In this document: in pieces, positions 8,401 to 15,976 of the stretch
Layout of the letters: each line of letters starts with the position of its first letter
Numbering within the stretch: the first letter of the stretch is position 1
NCBI RefSeq assembly: GCF_021287135.1
Contig: NZ_JAJTBB010000021.1
Location: 124,001-188,000 of the forward strand
Direction: 5' to 3'
From: Acidovorax sp.
GTDB taxonomy: Bacteria > Pseudomonadota > Gammaproteobacteria > Burkholderiales > Burkholderiaceae_C
Length of the DNA: 64,000 nucleotides
Notes under the pieces: generated by a model
Database searches by the model: none
What the model saw: the letters and a program-made list of their open reading frames with translations, nothing else
What the model was told of the DNA's origin: nothing
Program-made: the position numbers and the translations under genes

Positions 8401-8776
8401 GATGATCGCGCTGGCGGGCATCATCGTGCGCAACTCCATCCTGCTGGTGGACTTCATCCGCCTGCAGGTGGGCGAAGGCGTGCCGCTGAAGACCGCCATC
8501 GTGCACTCGGCCATCACCCGCGCGCAGCCCATCGTGCTCACCGGGCTGGCCGCCATGATCGGCGCGTTCTTCATCCTGGACGACCCGATCTTCAACGGCC
8601 TGGCCATCTCGCTCATCTTCGGCATTTTTGTCTCCACCGTGCTGACGCTGGTGGTGATCCCCACCCTGTACTACGCGGCGTACCGCCCGCGCGGTACGGC
8701 CCCGGGGCCGGAAGGTTCCGGCCCCGCAACCCCGCCTGCCGACAACAGTCCGCCAGAGACTGTGGCCCACCCCTGA
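5441..8776 (+). CDS. RND-family efflux permease
   Basis: 1111 residues, slightly longer than AcrB (1049). It has the duplicated RND plan: a first membrane helix (ALVAFLLGVFAVLV) followed by the motif PREEEPQIDVTMANV, a large periplasmic loop, helices 2-6, a second loop and helices 8-12. Helix 4 carries GILVDDAIVVVENIHRH (G429 onward) with the paired aspartates D433-D434 of the proton relay, as in drug-efflux members rather than metal-type pumps. The family with the PREEEPQ motif is common next to sulfur genes, but its substrate is not known to me. It follows the adaptor by one base and precedes the sulfide:quinone reductase gene by 45 bases, suggesting one operon. Confidence 0.93.
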   Translation: MAHPNHPSPLGISGRIAALFQGAQITPLLALVAFLLGVFAVLVTPREEEPQIDVTMANVIVPFPGAAVADVEQMIAIPAEQVLSQMQGTEHVTSVSRPGVAVMTVQFKVGVPRTEALVRLHDTLRSNADWLPKGLGALDPVIKPKGIDDVPVVTLTLHSHDEASGAFALERVAHSVEAEIKRVPGTREVQTLGGPGRAVLVRMDTDRMTATGTTVDDLRRALQSANMGLPVGELLGGDRTVQVDSGPLLAGADEVADLMVGVRSGKPVFLKDVAQVQDTAPPATQYVWHGVPRRAEAGGDAAPSGGVDEFPAVTLTVTKKAGENAIDVANAVVQRVDQLRNTVIPAGVEVTETRNYGVTANDKAQKLIQKLLFATASVVALVFLALGRREAAIVGVAVVLTLTVTLFASWAWGFTLNRVSLFALIFSIGILVDDAIVVVENIHRHQQLHPGRSLREIIPHAVDEVGGPTILATLTVIAALLPMAFVSGLMGPYMGPIPINASMGMLLSLAVAFVITPWLARLWMKEQPAHHAPGAAAAQHSGLSARIAPWFERVFTPLLDEQRGRRNRRWLAAGVAALIAVSVALPVVGWVQLKMLPFDNKSEFQVVVDMPAGTPVERTAAVLHELGAHLATVPEVVHYQAYAGLSGPINFNGLVRQYYLRAGGEVGDIQVNLADKHHRKDQSHAIATRVRPALQEIGKRHGANVKVVEVPPGPPVLSPIVAEVYGPSAEGRREVAHAVRGALSATEGIVDADDSSIADAPRTLLIVDRRKAALLGIPQQAIVSTLHAGLSGEAATWLRDASKYPAPVLLQLPAESQGDLQGLLRLTVRGSQGQLVPIRELVTLSDTLREQPIYHKDLLPVNFVVADMAGRVDSPLYGMFQSRAGIGRIVAPDGGAVQEYFVRQPSDPLRGYAVKWDGEWQITYETFRDMGAAYAVGLVLIYLLVVAQFGSYLTPLIIMAPIPLTIIGVMPGHALLGAQYTATSMIGMIALAGIIVRNSILLVDFIRLQVGEGVPLKTAIVHSAITRAQPIVLTGLAAMIGAFFILDDPIFNGLAISLIFGIFVSTVLTLVVIPTLYYAAYRPRGTAPGPEGSGPATPPADNSPPETVAHP

Positions 8777-10108
<1,332 letters not shown>

Positions 10109-10180
10109 GGCCGGCTCCGCCATACGCACGCCCGTTCCTTTCTCTCATCTTTCCGCGCTTTTTTTACAAGGAGTTTTCGT

Positions 10181-10390
10181 ATGACAAGCTGGCAAATCGT
10201 GCGCGTGGTCGCAGGCGCATTCATTCTGCTGTCCCTGGCGCTGGGCATCCCGGGCAGCCCGGTGTTCATGAGTTCCTGGTGGCTCGCGTTCACAGCCTTC
10301 GTGGGGATCAACCTGCTGCAAAGCGGCATCACGAAATGGTGCCTGATGGAATCCATCCTGCGCAAGCTGGGCGCGCGCCCCGGCTGCTGA
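10181..10390 (+). CDS. DUF2892 (YgaP-transmembrane-like) membrane protein
   Basis: 69 residues with two hydrophobic segments (about 7-27 and 30-50) and a short basic tail with KWCLMESILRKLG. This is the DUF2892 pattern, the module fused to rhodanese in E. coli YgaP. It may bring persulfide-handling proteins to the membrane. A strong ribosome-binding site, AAGGAGTTTTCGT, precedes the start. It lies between the sulfide:quinone reductase and the TolC-like gene, 12 bases before the latter, so all three are probably in one transcript. A second DUF2892 gene ends the next transcription unit. Confidence 0.82.
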   Translation: MTSWQIVRVVAGAFILLSLALGIPGSPVFMSSWWLAFTAFVGINLLQSGITKWCLMESILRKLGARPGC

Positions 10391-10402
10391 CAAGGAGCCG
10401 CT

Positions 10403-11860
10403 ATGCGCAAACTTCTCCTGTGCGCGGCCGCTTTGCTGGCCTGCGGCGTGGGCCCGGCCCAGGCGGCGGATTTGCGCGACGCCTGGCTGGCGGCCAGGCA
10501 ACAGCATCCTGGCATGGCGGCGGCCGCCGCCGAACGTGCGGCAGGCAACGCCCGCCGCCTGCAGGCCGACCGGGTCTGGAACCCGACCGTCGCCGCCCAG
10601 GCGAGCGCCGGGGCCATGGGGTCGCGCACATCCGCCCAGGGCGCTGCGTTTTCGCTGCCGGGGTCCGCGCCGGTGGCGGGTGTGGGCTTTGAAACGTCCA
10701 TGCACAGCGGACCCGGCACGCGCTGGGGTGTCGATGCCCGGATGCCTTTGTACAGCCCCGAGCGATCTGCCCAGGAGCGGCAGCTGCGGCTCTCGGCCGA
10801 CCTCTCGGAGTTGCAGGCGGCATCCCTGCAGCAGCAGTTGATGCTGCAAACTGCCGAGCGGTATTTCGCGGCCGTCCTGGCCGAGCAGCAGCATGCCCTG
10901 CTGGTGCGCCAGCAGCAGGCCACGGACCGGGCCTTGCAAGAGGCGCGCGACCGGTTCACTGCGGGCGACACACCGATCACCGATGTGCGCGAAGCGCAAG
11001 CCCATGCGCTGGCAACGGCCGCGCAGGCCGAGGCCGCCAGTGTCGACCTGCAGATTGCACGCCGCGCGCTGGCACAGACCACGGGCTGGGACCCGGCGGC
11101 CCCGCAAGTCCTTCGCCCGCCTGCCCCCGTCGGTGGCAACACCGAAGCCCTGGGCGCGGCCGCTGCCCTCGGGCCCGTCACCTCCTGGCTGGAGGGCGCT
11201 GCACAGGAAAACCTCCAACTGAGGACCCAAGCCCAGTTGGTTGCCGTGGCCGCGCAGGAGGCCGCCAAGGCCACCCAAGGCGCCAGCACCAAGGTGGACC
11301 TGGTCGGCCAGGCGGGGGGCGAGCACCTGTCCGGCGCAGGCCGCTGGGGATCGGCGAGCAATGCGGCCCGCCAGTTCATGGTGGGGGTGCAGATCCAGGT
11401 CCCCCTTTACACCGGCGGACAGCAGGACGCCCGCGCCCAGGAACTGCTGCGCCTGCAGGACAAAGCCCAGGCAAACCTGGACAGTGCGCGGCTGGAGGTC
11501 ACGCAGCAGGTCCACGCGACCTGGCTGCAGTTGCAGGCCGGGGTCGCACGCGCTCGCGCGCTGGAGGCCGCACTGACAGCCGCGCAAGCGCGGCTGGACG
11601 CCACCCAGCTGGGCCGCCAGGTGGGAGACCGGACCACGCTCGAACTGCTGCGCGCCACCAACGATGCCCTGCAGGCGGAGTCCCAGCTGCTGGCCCACCG
11701 CGCCCGCATGGCACAGGCGCGACTGCAGCTGCTGGCGCTGGCCGGCCGGCTGGACGACGCCGCCCTGCAAGCCGCCACCGATGCCGGCACGCCGGCCCCG
11801 TCGGCCCCATCGGCCCCATCGGCCCCATCGGCACCACTGTCTCTTCAACCGTCTTCCTGA
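10403..11860 (+). CDS. TolC-family outer-membrane efflux channel
   Basis: 485 residues. The N-terminus has a signal sequence; AQA-AD near residue 21 is a plausible cleavage site, although LLAC at 11-14 could be read as a lipobox. The mature protein has the duplicated TolC repeats: long alanine- and glutamine-rich helices and strands such as WGVDARMPLYS and QIQVPLYTGGQQ. It would form the outer-membrane duct for the adaptor and permease encoded upstream, from which it is separated by the sulfide:quinone reductase and DUF2892 genes. The C-terminal tail contains four consecutive Ser-Ala-Pro units encoded by a 9-base tandem repeat. The start follows ACAAGGAGCCGCT. Confidence 0.9.
   Translation: MRKLLLCAAALLACGVGPAQAADLRDAWLAARQQHPGMAAAAAERAAGNARRLQADRVWNPTVAAQASAGAMGSRTSAQGAAFSLPGSAPVAGVGFETSMHSGPGTRWGVDARMPLYSPERSAQERQLRLSADLSELQAASLQQQLMLQTAERYFAAVLAEQQHALLVRQQQATDRALQEARDRFTAGDTPITDVREAQAHALATAAQAEAASVDLQIARRALAQTTGWDPAAPQVLRPPAPVGGNTEALGAAAALGPVTSWLEGAAQENLQLRTQAQLVAVAAQEAAKATQGASTKVDLVGQAGGEHLSGAGRWGSASNAARQFMVGVQIQVPLYTGGQQDARAQELLRLQDKAQANLDSARLEVTQQVHATWLQLQAGVARARALEAALTAAQARLDATQLGRQVGDRTTLELLRATNDALQAESQLLAHRARMAQARLQLLALAGRLDDAALQAATDAGTPAPSAPSAPSAPSAPLSLQPSS
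11801..11836 (+). repeat. 9-bp tandem repeat coding for (SAP)4
   Basis: Three exact copies of TCGGCCCCA and a fourth altered copy (TCGGCACCA). They encode the Ser-Ala-Pro tail of the TolC-like channel. Copy number could change in frame, altering tail length only. Confidence 0.7.
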
Positions 11861-11863
11861 ACC

Positions 11864-12160
11864 ATGCCGCTCGAACAGCCTTCCGCAAAGCCGCCCCTCA
11901 TCGTTGACGTGCGCTCCCCCGGCGAATTCGCCGCGGGCCACGTTGCAGGCTCCATCAACCTGCCGCTGGACCAACTGGCGCAACGCGCCAGCACCGTGCT
12001 GCCCGAGCAACACCAGCCGCTGGTCCTGTGCTGCCTGTCCGGCGCACGCTCCGGAATGGCGGCGCAATGGCTCAAGGCCCAGGGCTACAGCCAGGTGGTC
12101 AATGGGGGCAGCGTGGGCACCATGGCGCTGCAACTCGGCCGCCGCATCGAGGCCGGCTGA
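11864..12160 (+). CDS. Single-domain rhodanese (sulfurtransferase)
   Basis: 98 residues. The family signatures are present: LIVDVRSPGEFAAGHVAGSINLPL at the N-terminal side and the active-site loop CLSGARS, with the catalytic cysteine at C57 preceded by another cysteine, C56. The enzyme would take up sulfane sulfur as a cysteine persulfide and hand it on, for example between sulfide:quinone reductase product and glutathione. No signal peptide is present, so it acts in the cytoplasm. It begins three bases after the TolC-like gene and is the last gene of the unit before the convergent bigR-like gene. Confidence 0.9.
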   Translation: MPLEQPSAKPPLIVDVRSPGEFAAGHVAGSINLPLDQLAQRASTVLPEQHQPLVLCCLSGARSGMAAQWLKAQGYSQVVNGGSVGTMALQLGRRIEAG

Positions 12161-12189
12161 GGCGGCAGGCAGCCTGCAGGCCCAAGCGG

Positions 12190-12537
12190 TCAGCAGGTGC
12201 GCCGTGCCGTGCGCTGGGCTAGCCCTGGCTCGCAGAACTGCTCGAACAACACCTTCATCACAGCCAGCGCCTCGGGGCTCGCGATGTCGTAGTAGATGCT
12301 TTTGCCTTCGCGGCGGGTATTGACCAGGCCTTCTTCGCGCAGCACGGCCAGTTGCTGCGACAACGTGGGCTGTGCAATGCCTGCAAGCGCCTCCAGCTCG
12401 CCCACCCTTTTCTCCCCCTGGGTGAGTTGGCACAGCAGCAGCAAGCGGTCGGGATTGGACAGAACCTTTAGTAGGCGGCAGGCGTTTTCGGCCAGCTGGC
12501 GCAAACTCTCGAGATCAACAGGGGTGTCGGTGAGCAT
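12190..12537 (-). CDS. bigR: ArsR-family persulfide-responsive repressor, BigR/SqrR-like
   Basis: 115 residues with the winged-helix ArsR fold (VLSNPDRLLLLCQL, AGIAQPTLSQQLAVLREEGLV and the wing REGKSIYYDI). Cysteines C36 in helix 2 and C102 in helix 5 are 66 residues apart, the same spacing as the reactive pair of BigR (42/108) and SqrR (41/107), which form a disulfide or polysulfide bridge when sulfane sulfur accumulates. The start at 12537 follows GAGGAGCGTCACC. The gene is divergent from the persulfide dioxygenase gene, with both promoters overlapping, as in known bigR loci. It should repress that unit, and perhaps the upstream sulfide:quinone reductase unit. Confidence 0.9.
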   Translation of the reverse strand: MLTDTPVDLESLRQLAENACRLLKVLSNPDRLLLLCQLTQGEKRVGELEALAGIAQPTLSQQLAVLREEGLVNTRREGKSIYYDIASPEALAVMKVLFEQFCEPGLAQRTARRTC

Positions 12538-12571
12538 GGTGACGCTCCTCAATTTCGCTTCTCATATTCTA

Positions 12572-12611
12572 TTGACAAACAAAATATAAAAACATAGATT
12601 ATTTGTATCAA
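12572..12611. promoter_or_regulatory. Face-to-face overlapping promoters and BigR-type operator
   Basis: On the plus strand TTGACA (12572-12577), 17 bases, TAGATT (12595-12600) points to the dioxygenase gene. On the minus strand TTGATA (12611-12606), 17 bases, TATATT (12588-12583) points to the bigR-like gene. The outer ends TTGACAAA and TTTGTATCAA are near-inverted copies. One dimeric repressor bound here would block both promoters, giving autoregulation together with control of the dioxygenase unit. Confidence 0.7.
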
Positions 12612-12628
12612 CGCACTCCCGGCCACAG

Positions 12629-13489
12629 ATGACGCCCCAGATCCAAGCCTTCTTCGACGACGCCACGTGGACGGTCAGCTACGTGGTCTTCGACGAGCCC
12701 GGCGGCCACTGTGCCGTGATTGATTCCGTGCTGGACTACGACCCCAAGTCCGGCCGCACCCGCACGCAATCGGCCGACCGCCTGGCCTCGTTCATCGAGA
12801 GCCAGCGTCTGACGCTGCAGTGGATTCTGGAGACCCACGCCCATGCCGACCACCTCTCGGCCGCGCACTACCTGCGCAGCCGGCTGGGCGGCCGCATCGC
12901 GATTGGCGCAGCCATTGCCCAGGTGCAGGAGGTTTTCAAGGCGGTCTTTCATCTGGAGCCCGGCTTCTCCACGCAAGGCCGCCAGTTTGACCATTTGCTG
13001 CAGGACGGCGAAGTCTTCCCGATCGGGCGGCTGCAGGCCAAGGCCCTTGCCGTGCCCGGCCACACGCCGGCCTGCGTGGCCTACCAGGTGGGCGACGCGG
13101 TGTGGGTGGGCGACACGCTTTTCATGCCCGATGTCGGCACCGCTCGCTGTGATTTCCCTGGCGGCAACGCGCACACGCTGTACCAGTCCATCCAACGGCT
13201 GCTGAGCCTTCCCCCGCAAACCCGGCTGTTCATGTGCCACGACTACCCTCCGCAGGGCCGGCCCCCTGCGTGGCAGACCACCGTGGCATCGCAGCGGGAG
13301 CACAACATCCACGTGCGCGACGGCACCACGGAGGCGGCTTTCGTGCAACTGCGCACCGCGCGCGACGCGACCCTGGAGATGCCGGTGCTCATCCTGCCAG
13401 CGGTCCAGGTCAACATCCGTGCGGGCGCCATGCCTCCCGCCGAAGACAACGGCGTGTCCTACCTCAAGATCCCGGTCAACGGGCTGTGA
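12629..13489 (+). CDS. blh: Metallo-beta-lactamase-fold persulfide dioxygenase (Blh/ETHE1-like)
   Basis: 286 residues. The iron-binding motif THAHADH lies at 69-75 (H70, H72, D74, H75). Further metal ligands are in VPGHTPACVAYQ and VGDTLFMPDVGTARCDFPGG, a sequence typical of the Blh group of persulfide dioxygenases. The enzyme oxidises glutathione persulfide to sulfite and glutathione in the cytoplasm, the second step of sulfide detoxification after sulfide:quinone reductase. It is the first gene of the unit controlled by the divergent BigR-like repressor. The ribosome-binding site is weak (CACTCCCGGCCACAG), so the start could be debated, but the N-terminus fits the family. Confidence 0.9.
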   Translation: MTPQIQAFFDDATWTVSYVVFDEPGGHCAVIDSVLDYDPKSGRTRTQSADRLASFIESQRLTLQWILETHAHADHLSAAHYLRSRLGGRIAIGAAIAQVQEVFKAVFHLEPGFSTQGRQFDHLLQDGEVFPIGRLQAKALAVPGHTPACVAYQVGDAVWVGDTLFMPDVGTARCDFPGGNAHTLYQSIQRLLSLPPQTRLFMCHDYPPQGRPPAWQTTVASQREHNIHVRDGTTEAAFVQLRTARDATLEMPVLILPAVQVNIRAGAMPPAEDNGVSYLKIPVNGL

Positions 13490-13526
13490 GGGCGCGCTTC
13501 CCCATCCTGTTTTTCCCGAGGTCCTC

Positions 13527-13973
13527 ATGAGCCATGAACAAATCACCGTCGAACTTTTCCAGCAGGAAAACTACCGCTTCGGCGTGCGCTTCGGCGCCAG
13601 CGTGCCCGACCTGGTCGCCGACGAACCCGCACCGCTGGGCGCGGGCAGCGGCCCTTCACCGGTGCAACTGCTGTGCGCTGCCGTGGGCAACTGCCTGAGC
13701 GACTCGCTCCTGTTTGCGCTGCGCAAGTTCAAGCAAGCACCGGAGCCGCTGCAGGCCACGGTGGTTGCAGAGGTCGGCCGCAACACCGAAGGCCGGCTGC
13801 GCGTGCTGGGCATGGAGGCCACGCTGCGCCTGGGTGTCCCCGCTGCCCGCCTGGAGCATCTGGACCGCGTGCTCGGCCAGTTCGAAGCCTTCTGCACGGT
13901 AACGCAGAGCGTGGGCCAAGGCATTCCCATCACAGTAAAGGTCGTCGATGCCGACGGCCTGGTGCTGCAGTAA
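13527..13973 (+). CDS. OsmC-family protein
   Basis: 148 residues. It has the OsmC/Ohr layout: an N-terminal strand region, a long helix with GNCLSDSLLFAL carrying C56, and a second cysteine at C123 in FCTVTQSV. In OsmC and Ohr these two cysteines reduce organic hydroperoxides; several OsmC-like members also act on persulfides. The position between persulfide dioxygenase and rhodanese genes makes a role in sulfane sulfur or thiol peroxide handling likely, but the exact substrate cannot be read from sequence. The start follows CCCGAGGTCCTC and lies 37 bases after the dioxygenase stop, so the two are probably co-transcribed. Confidence 0.85.
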   Translation: MSHEQITVELFQQENYRFGVRFGASVPDLVADEPAPLGAGSGPSPVQLLCAAVGNCLSDSLLFALRKFKQAPEPLQATVVAEVGRNTEGRLRVLGMEATLRLGVPAARLEHLDRVLGQFEAFCTVTQSVGQGIPITVKVVDADGLVLQ

Positions 13974-14001
13974 CTCCATCCCCCATTCTTCAGGAAACGC
14001 C

Positions 14002-14382
14002 ATGAAAACCGCCCACGATCTGGTGGCCGAAGCCAAAGCCCAGGTGCCCGAGATTCCGCTGGAGCAGGCCGAAGAAGCCCTGCGCAAGGCAGACGTCCTC
14101 ATCGATGTCCGCGAAGCCGATGAATACCTGGCAGGCCATATTCCCGGCGCCATCCACATGTCGCGGGGCGTGCTCGAATTCAAGCTGAGCGGCGCCCCGG
14201 CGCTGGCCTCGCGCGATCTCAAGATCGTGCTGTATTGCAAGACCAGCGGACGCGCCGCGCTGGCAGCCCGGTCGCTGCAAGCCATGGGCTATCTGGATGT
14301 GCAGTCTCTCGCCGGGGGTTTCGACGCCTGGTCGGCTGCCGGCAAGCCCGTCGCCTCTCCCCAGGCACCAACGTTCGACTGA
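14002..14382 (+). CDS. Rhodanese-domain sulfurtransferase
   Basis: 126 residues. An N-terminal helix (about 1-30) precedes a rhodanese core with VLIDVREADEYLAGHIPGAIHM and active-site loop CKTSGRA, catalytic cysteine at C79. It differs from the upstream rhodanese in the loop, so the two are not recent copies and may have different acceptors. It probably carries sulfane sulfur to or from glutathione for the dioxygenase encoded two genes upstream. AGGAAACGCC serves as ribosome-binding site; the gene begins 28 bases after the OsmC gene. Confidence 0.9.
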   Translation: MKTAHDLVAEAKAQVPEIPLEQAEEALRKADVLIDVREADEYLAGHIPGAIHMSRGVLEFKLSGAPALASRDLKIVLYCKTSGRAALAARSLQAMGYLDVQSLAGGFDAWSAAGKPVASPQAPTFD

Positions 14383-14461
14383 CGGTGGCGCCCCGGCATC
14401 TCCCCCCTTTTTTGTACCCGCCCAGCCCCGCAGGGGCCTTCAACCCGTAAAGGAAATCACC

Positions 14462-14653
14462 ATGAAAACCAACGTTGGAACCATTGACCGCGTGCTGCGC
14501 ATCGTCGCTGGCCTGGTGCTCATCGCCCTGGCAGCTACCGGCATCGTCGGGTGGTGGGGCTGGCTGGGCGTCGTCCCGTTGGCCACGGGCCTCTTCCGTT
14601 TTTGCCCGGCCTACACACTGCTGGGGATCAACACCTGCCCCATGAAGCAATAG
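14462..14653 (+). CDS. DUF2892 (YgaP-like) membrane protein
   Basis: 63 residues. Two hydrophobic segments (about 13-30 and 33-46) are followed by FCPAYTLLGINTCPMK, with the two cysteine-proline motifs usual in this version of DUF2892. It follows the rhodanese gene, so the pair recreates as two proteins the rhodanese plus membrane module that is one protein in E. coli YgaP. A clear ribosome-binding site, AAGGAAATCACC, precedes the start. This is probably the last gene of the BigR-controlled unit; 225 bases without a recognisable gene follow, holding only a weak hairpin at 14791-14809. Confidence 0.85.
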   Translation: MKTNVGTIDRVLRIVAGLVLIALAATGIVGWWGWLGVVPLATGLFRFCPAYTLLGINTCPMKQ

Positions 14654-14878
14654 GCTTCAACATGACAGCCCGGGAAGGGGCGTAGGCGGGGCGCGCAATG
14701 GCCATGCGCTCGCGCGCAGGGCCCTGCCGGCTCCATTCTCCCTGCCGCCGCGCGATCACCGCGCTGTGCGCTTCCTTCCCTCAATGCGCTGACGCCCGCC
14801 ATGGGCGTCCGCCTACATGGCCCGGCAGTGGGTTTCCTGAAGATGAGGTCGCTTTCATAACCCTCTTCAGGAGTTCCC

Positions 14879-15367
14879 ATGCCCTCCAGCCAACGCCAGA
14901 AAGATGTGTGCGACCTGCTTGACGCCGACCACAAGGCCGTCAAGAAAATGTTCAAGGACTTTGACGCCCTGTGCGAGTCCCGGGCACGCAATGCCCCCCA
15001 GATGCGGCTGGACCTGGCCCGCGAGATCTGCATCGAGTTGACCGTGCATGCCCAAGTGGAGGAAGAGCTCTTCTACCCCGCGCTGCGCGACGCCATCAAG
15101 GAAACCGACCTGATCGCCGAGGCCGAGGTAGAGCACCAGACCGCCAAAGACCTGATCGCGCAAATCCAGGCCGCAGAAACCGCCGATGAGGCCTTTGACG
15201 CGAAAGTGAAGGTCCTGGGCGAATACATCGACCACCACGTCAAGGAAGAGCGCAACGAGATCTTCCCCAAGGCCCGCGCTGCCCGAAAACTCGACCTTGT
15301 CGCCCTGCGCGACGAAGTGGCCGAGCGCAAGCAAGAACTGATGGACGAACAACTGGCCGTGGCCTGA
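14879..15367 (+). CDS. Hemerythrin HHE-domain protein
   Basis: 162 residues, all-helical, soluble. Putative di-iron ligands of the hemerythrin fold are spread along the four helices: DADHKAVKKMF, HAQVEEELFYPAL, EVEHQTAKDLI and DHHVKEERNEIFPKA. Such bacterial proteins bind oxygen or nitric oxide, or protect against iron and oxidative stress. AGGAGTTCCC precedes the start. It stands between the sulfur locus and the catalase region with its own 5' gap of 225 bases, so it is probably transcribed separately. The best guess is a stress protein, consistent with the catalase nearby. Confidence 0.87.
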   Translation: MPSSQRQKDVCDLLDADHKAVKKMFKDFDALCESRARNAPQMRLDLAREICIELTVHAQVEEELFYPALRDAIKETDLIAEAEVEHQTAKDLIAQIQAAETADEAFDAKVKVLGEYIDHHVKEERNEIFPKARAARKLDLVALRDEVAERKQELMDEQLAVA

Positions 15368-15427
15368 TGCTCTGCGCCGTCCGGCCGGCGGTGCGTCGGC
15401 CTGTATTGCCTGTTGCGGGGTGAAGGC

Positions 15428-15898
15428 ATGTGGCAATTGACGCTGCCCTGGTGGGAGCTGGTGCTGCGCGCCACCCTGGTGTACGCCGCCCTTCTGTTGC
15501 TGATCCGGATTTCGGGCCGGCGCACCGTGGGCCAGTTCACCCCGTTCGATCTGCTGGTGGTCATGCTGCTCAGCGAGTCGGTCTCCAACGCCCTGTCGGG
15601 CGGGGATGAGTCGGTCGTGGCCGGTCTCATCGGTGCCAGCACCCTCATCGCGCTCAATTTGATCGTGGCCGTTGTCACCGCGCGCAGCGCGACCGTGCAA
15701 ACCGCTTTGCAAGGCGAACCGGTGCTCGTGGGCAAGGACGGCCAGATCTTCCGCGATGCCCTGCGACGGCAGCATGTTCCCGAATCCGATCTTCGCCAGG
15801 CCCTGCGGGAGGCGGACTGCGCGTTGGAAGCCATGCAATGTGCCTTCCTGGAAGCCGACGGGCGCATCAGCATCCTCAAGAAGCCCGAAGCCGGATGA
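15428..15898 (+). CDS. DUF421 (YetF-like) membrane protein
   Basis: 156 residues. Three hydrophobic segments in the first 85 residues (LRATLVYAALLLLIRISGRR, DLLVVMLLSESVSNAL and VAGLIGASTLIALNLIVAVV) precede a soluble domain with GEPVLVGKDGQIFRDALRR and a tail ending ISILKKPEAG. This is the DUF421 family to which Bacillus YetF belongs; molecular function is unresolved. Members often sit in stress or spore-related regions. The start at 15428 follows GGGGTGAAGGC; a slightly earlier start is possible. The gene precedes the catalase gene by about 80 bases. Confidence 0.82.
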   Translation: MWQLTLPWWELVLRATLVYAALLLLIRISGRRTVGQFTPFDLLVVMLLSESVSNALSGGDESVVAGLIGASTLIALNLIVAVVTARSATVQTALQGEPVLVGKDGQIFRDALRRQHVPESDLRQALREADCALEAMQCAFLEADGRISILKKPEAG

Positions 15899-15976
15899 AA
15901 AACACCACGGTGCTTCCGCACAGGAATGGCCTGGCACCGCCCCCCTGAAGCCCAACCCTCCGAGACAGGACCTTCC

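Noticed and set aside
14791-14809. Hairpin GACGCCC-GCCAT-GGGCGTC between the DUF2892 and hemerythrin genes
   Set aside because: Short stem without T-run; expected by chance in GC-rich DNA.
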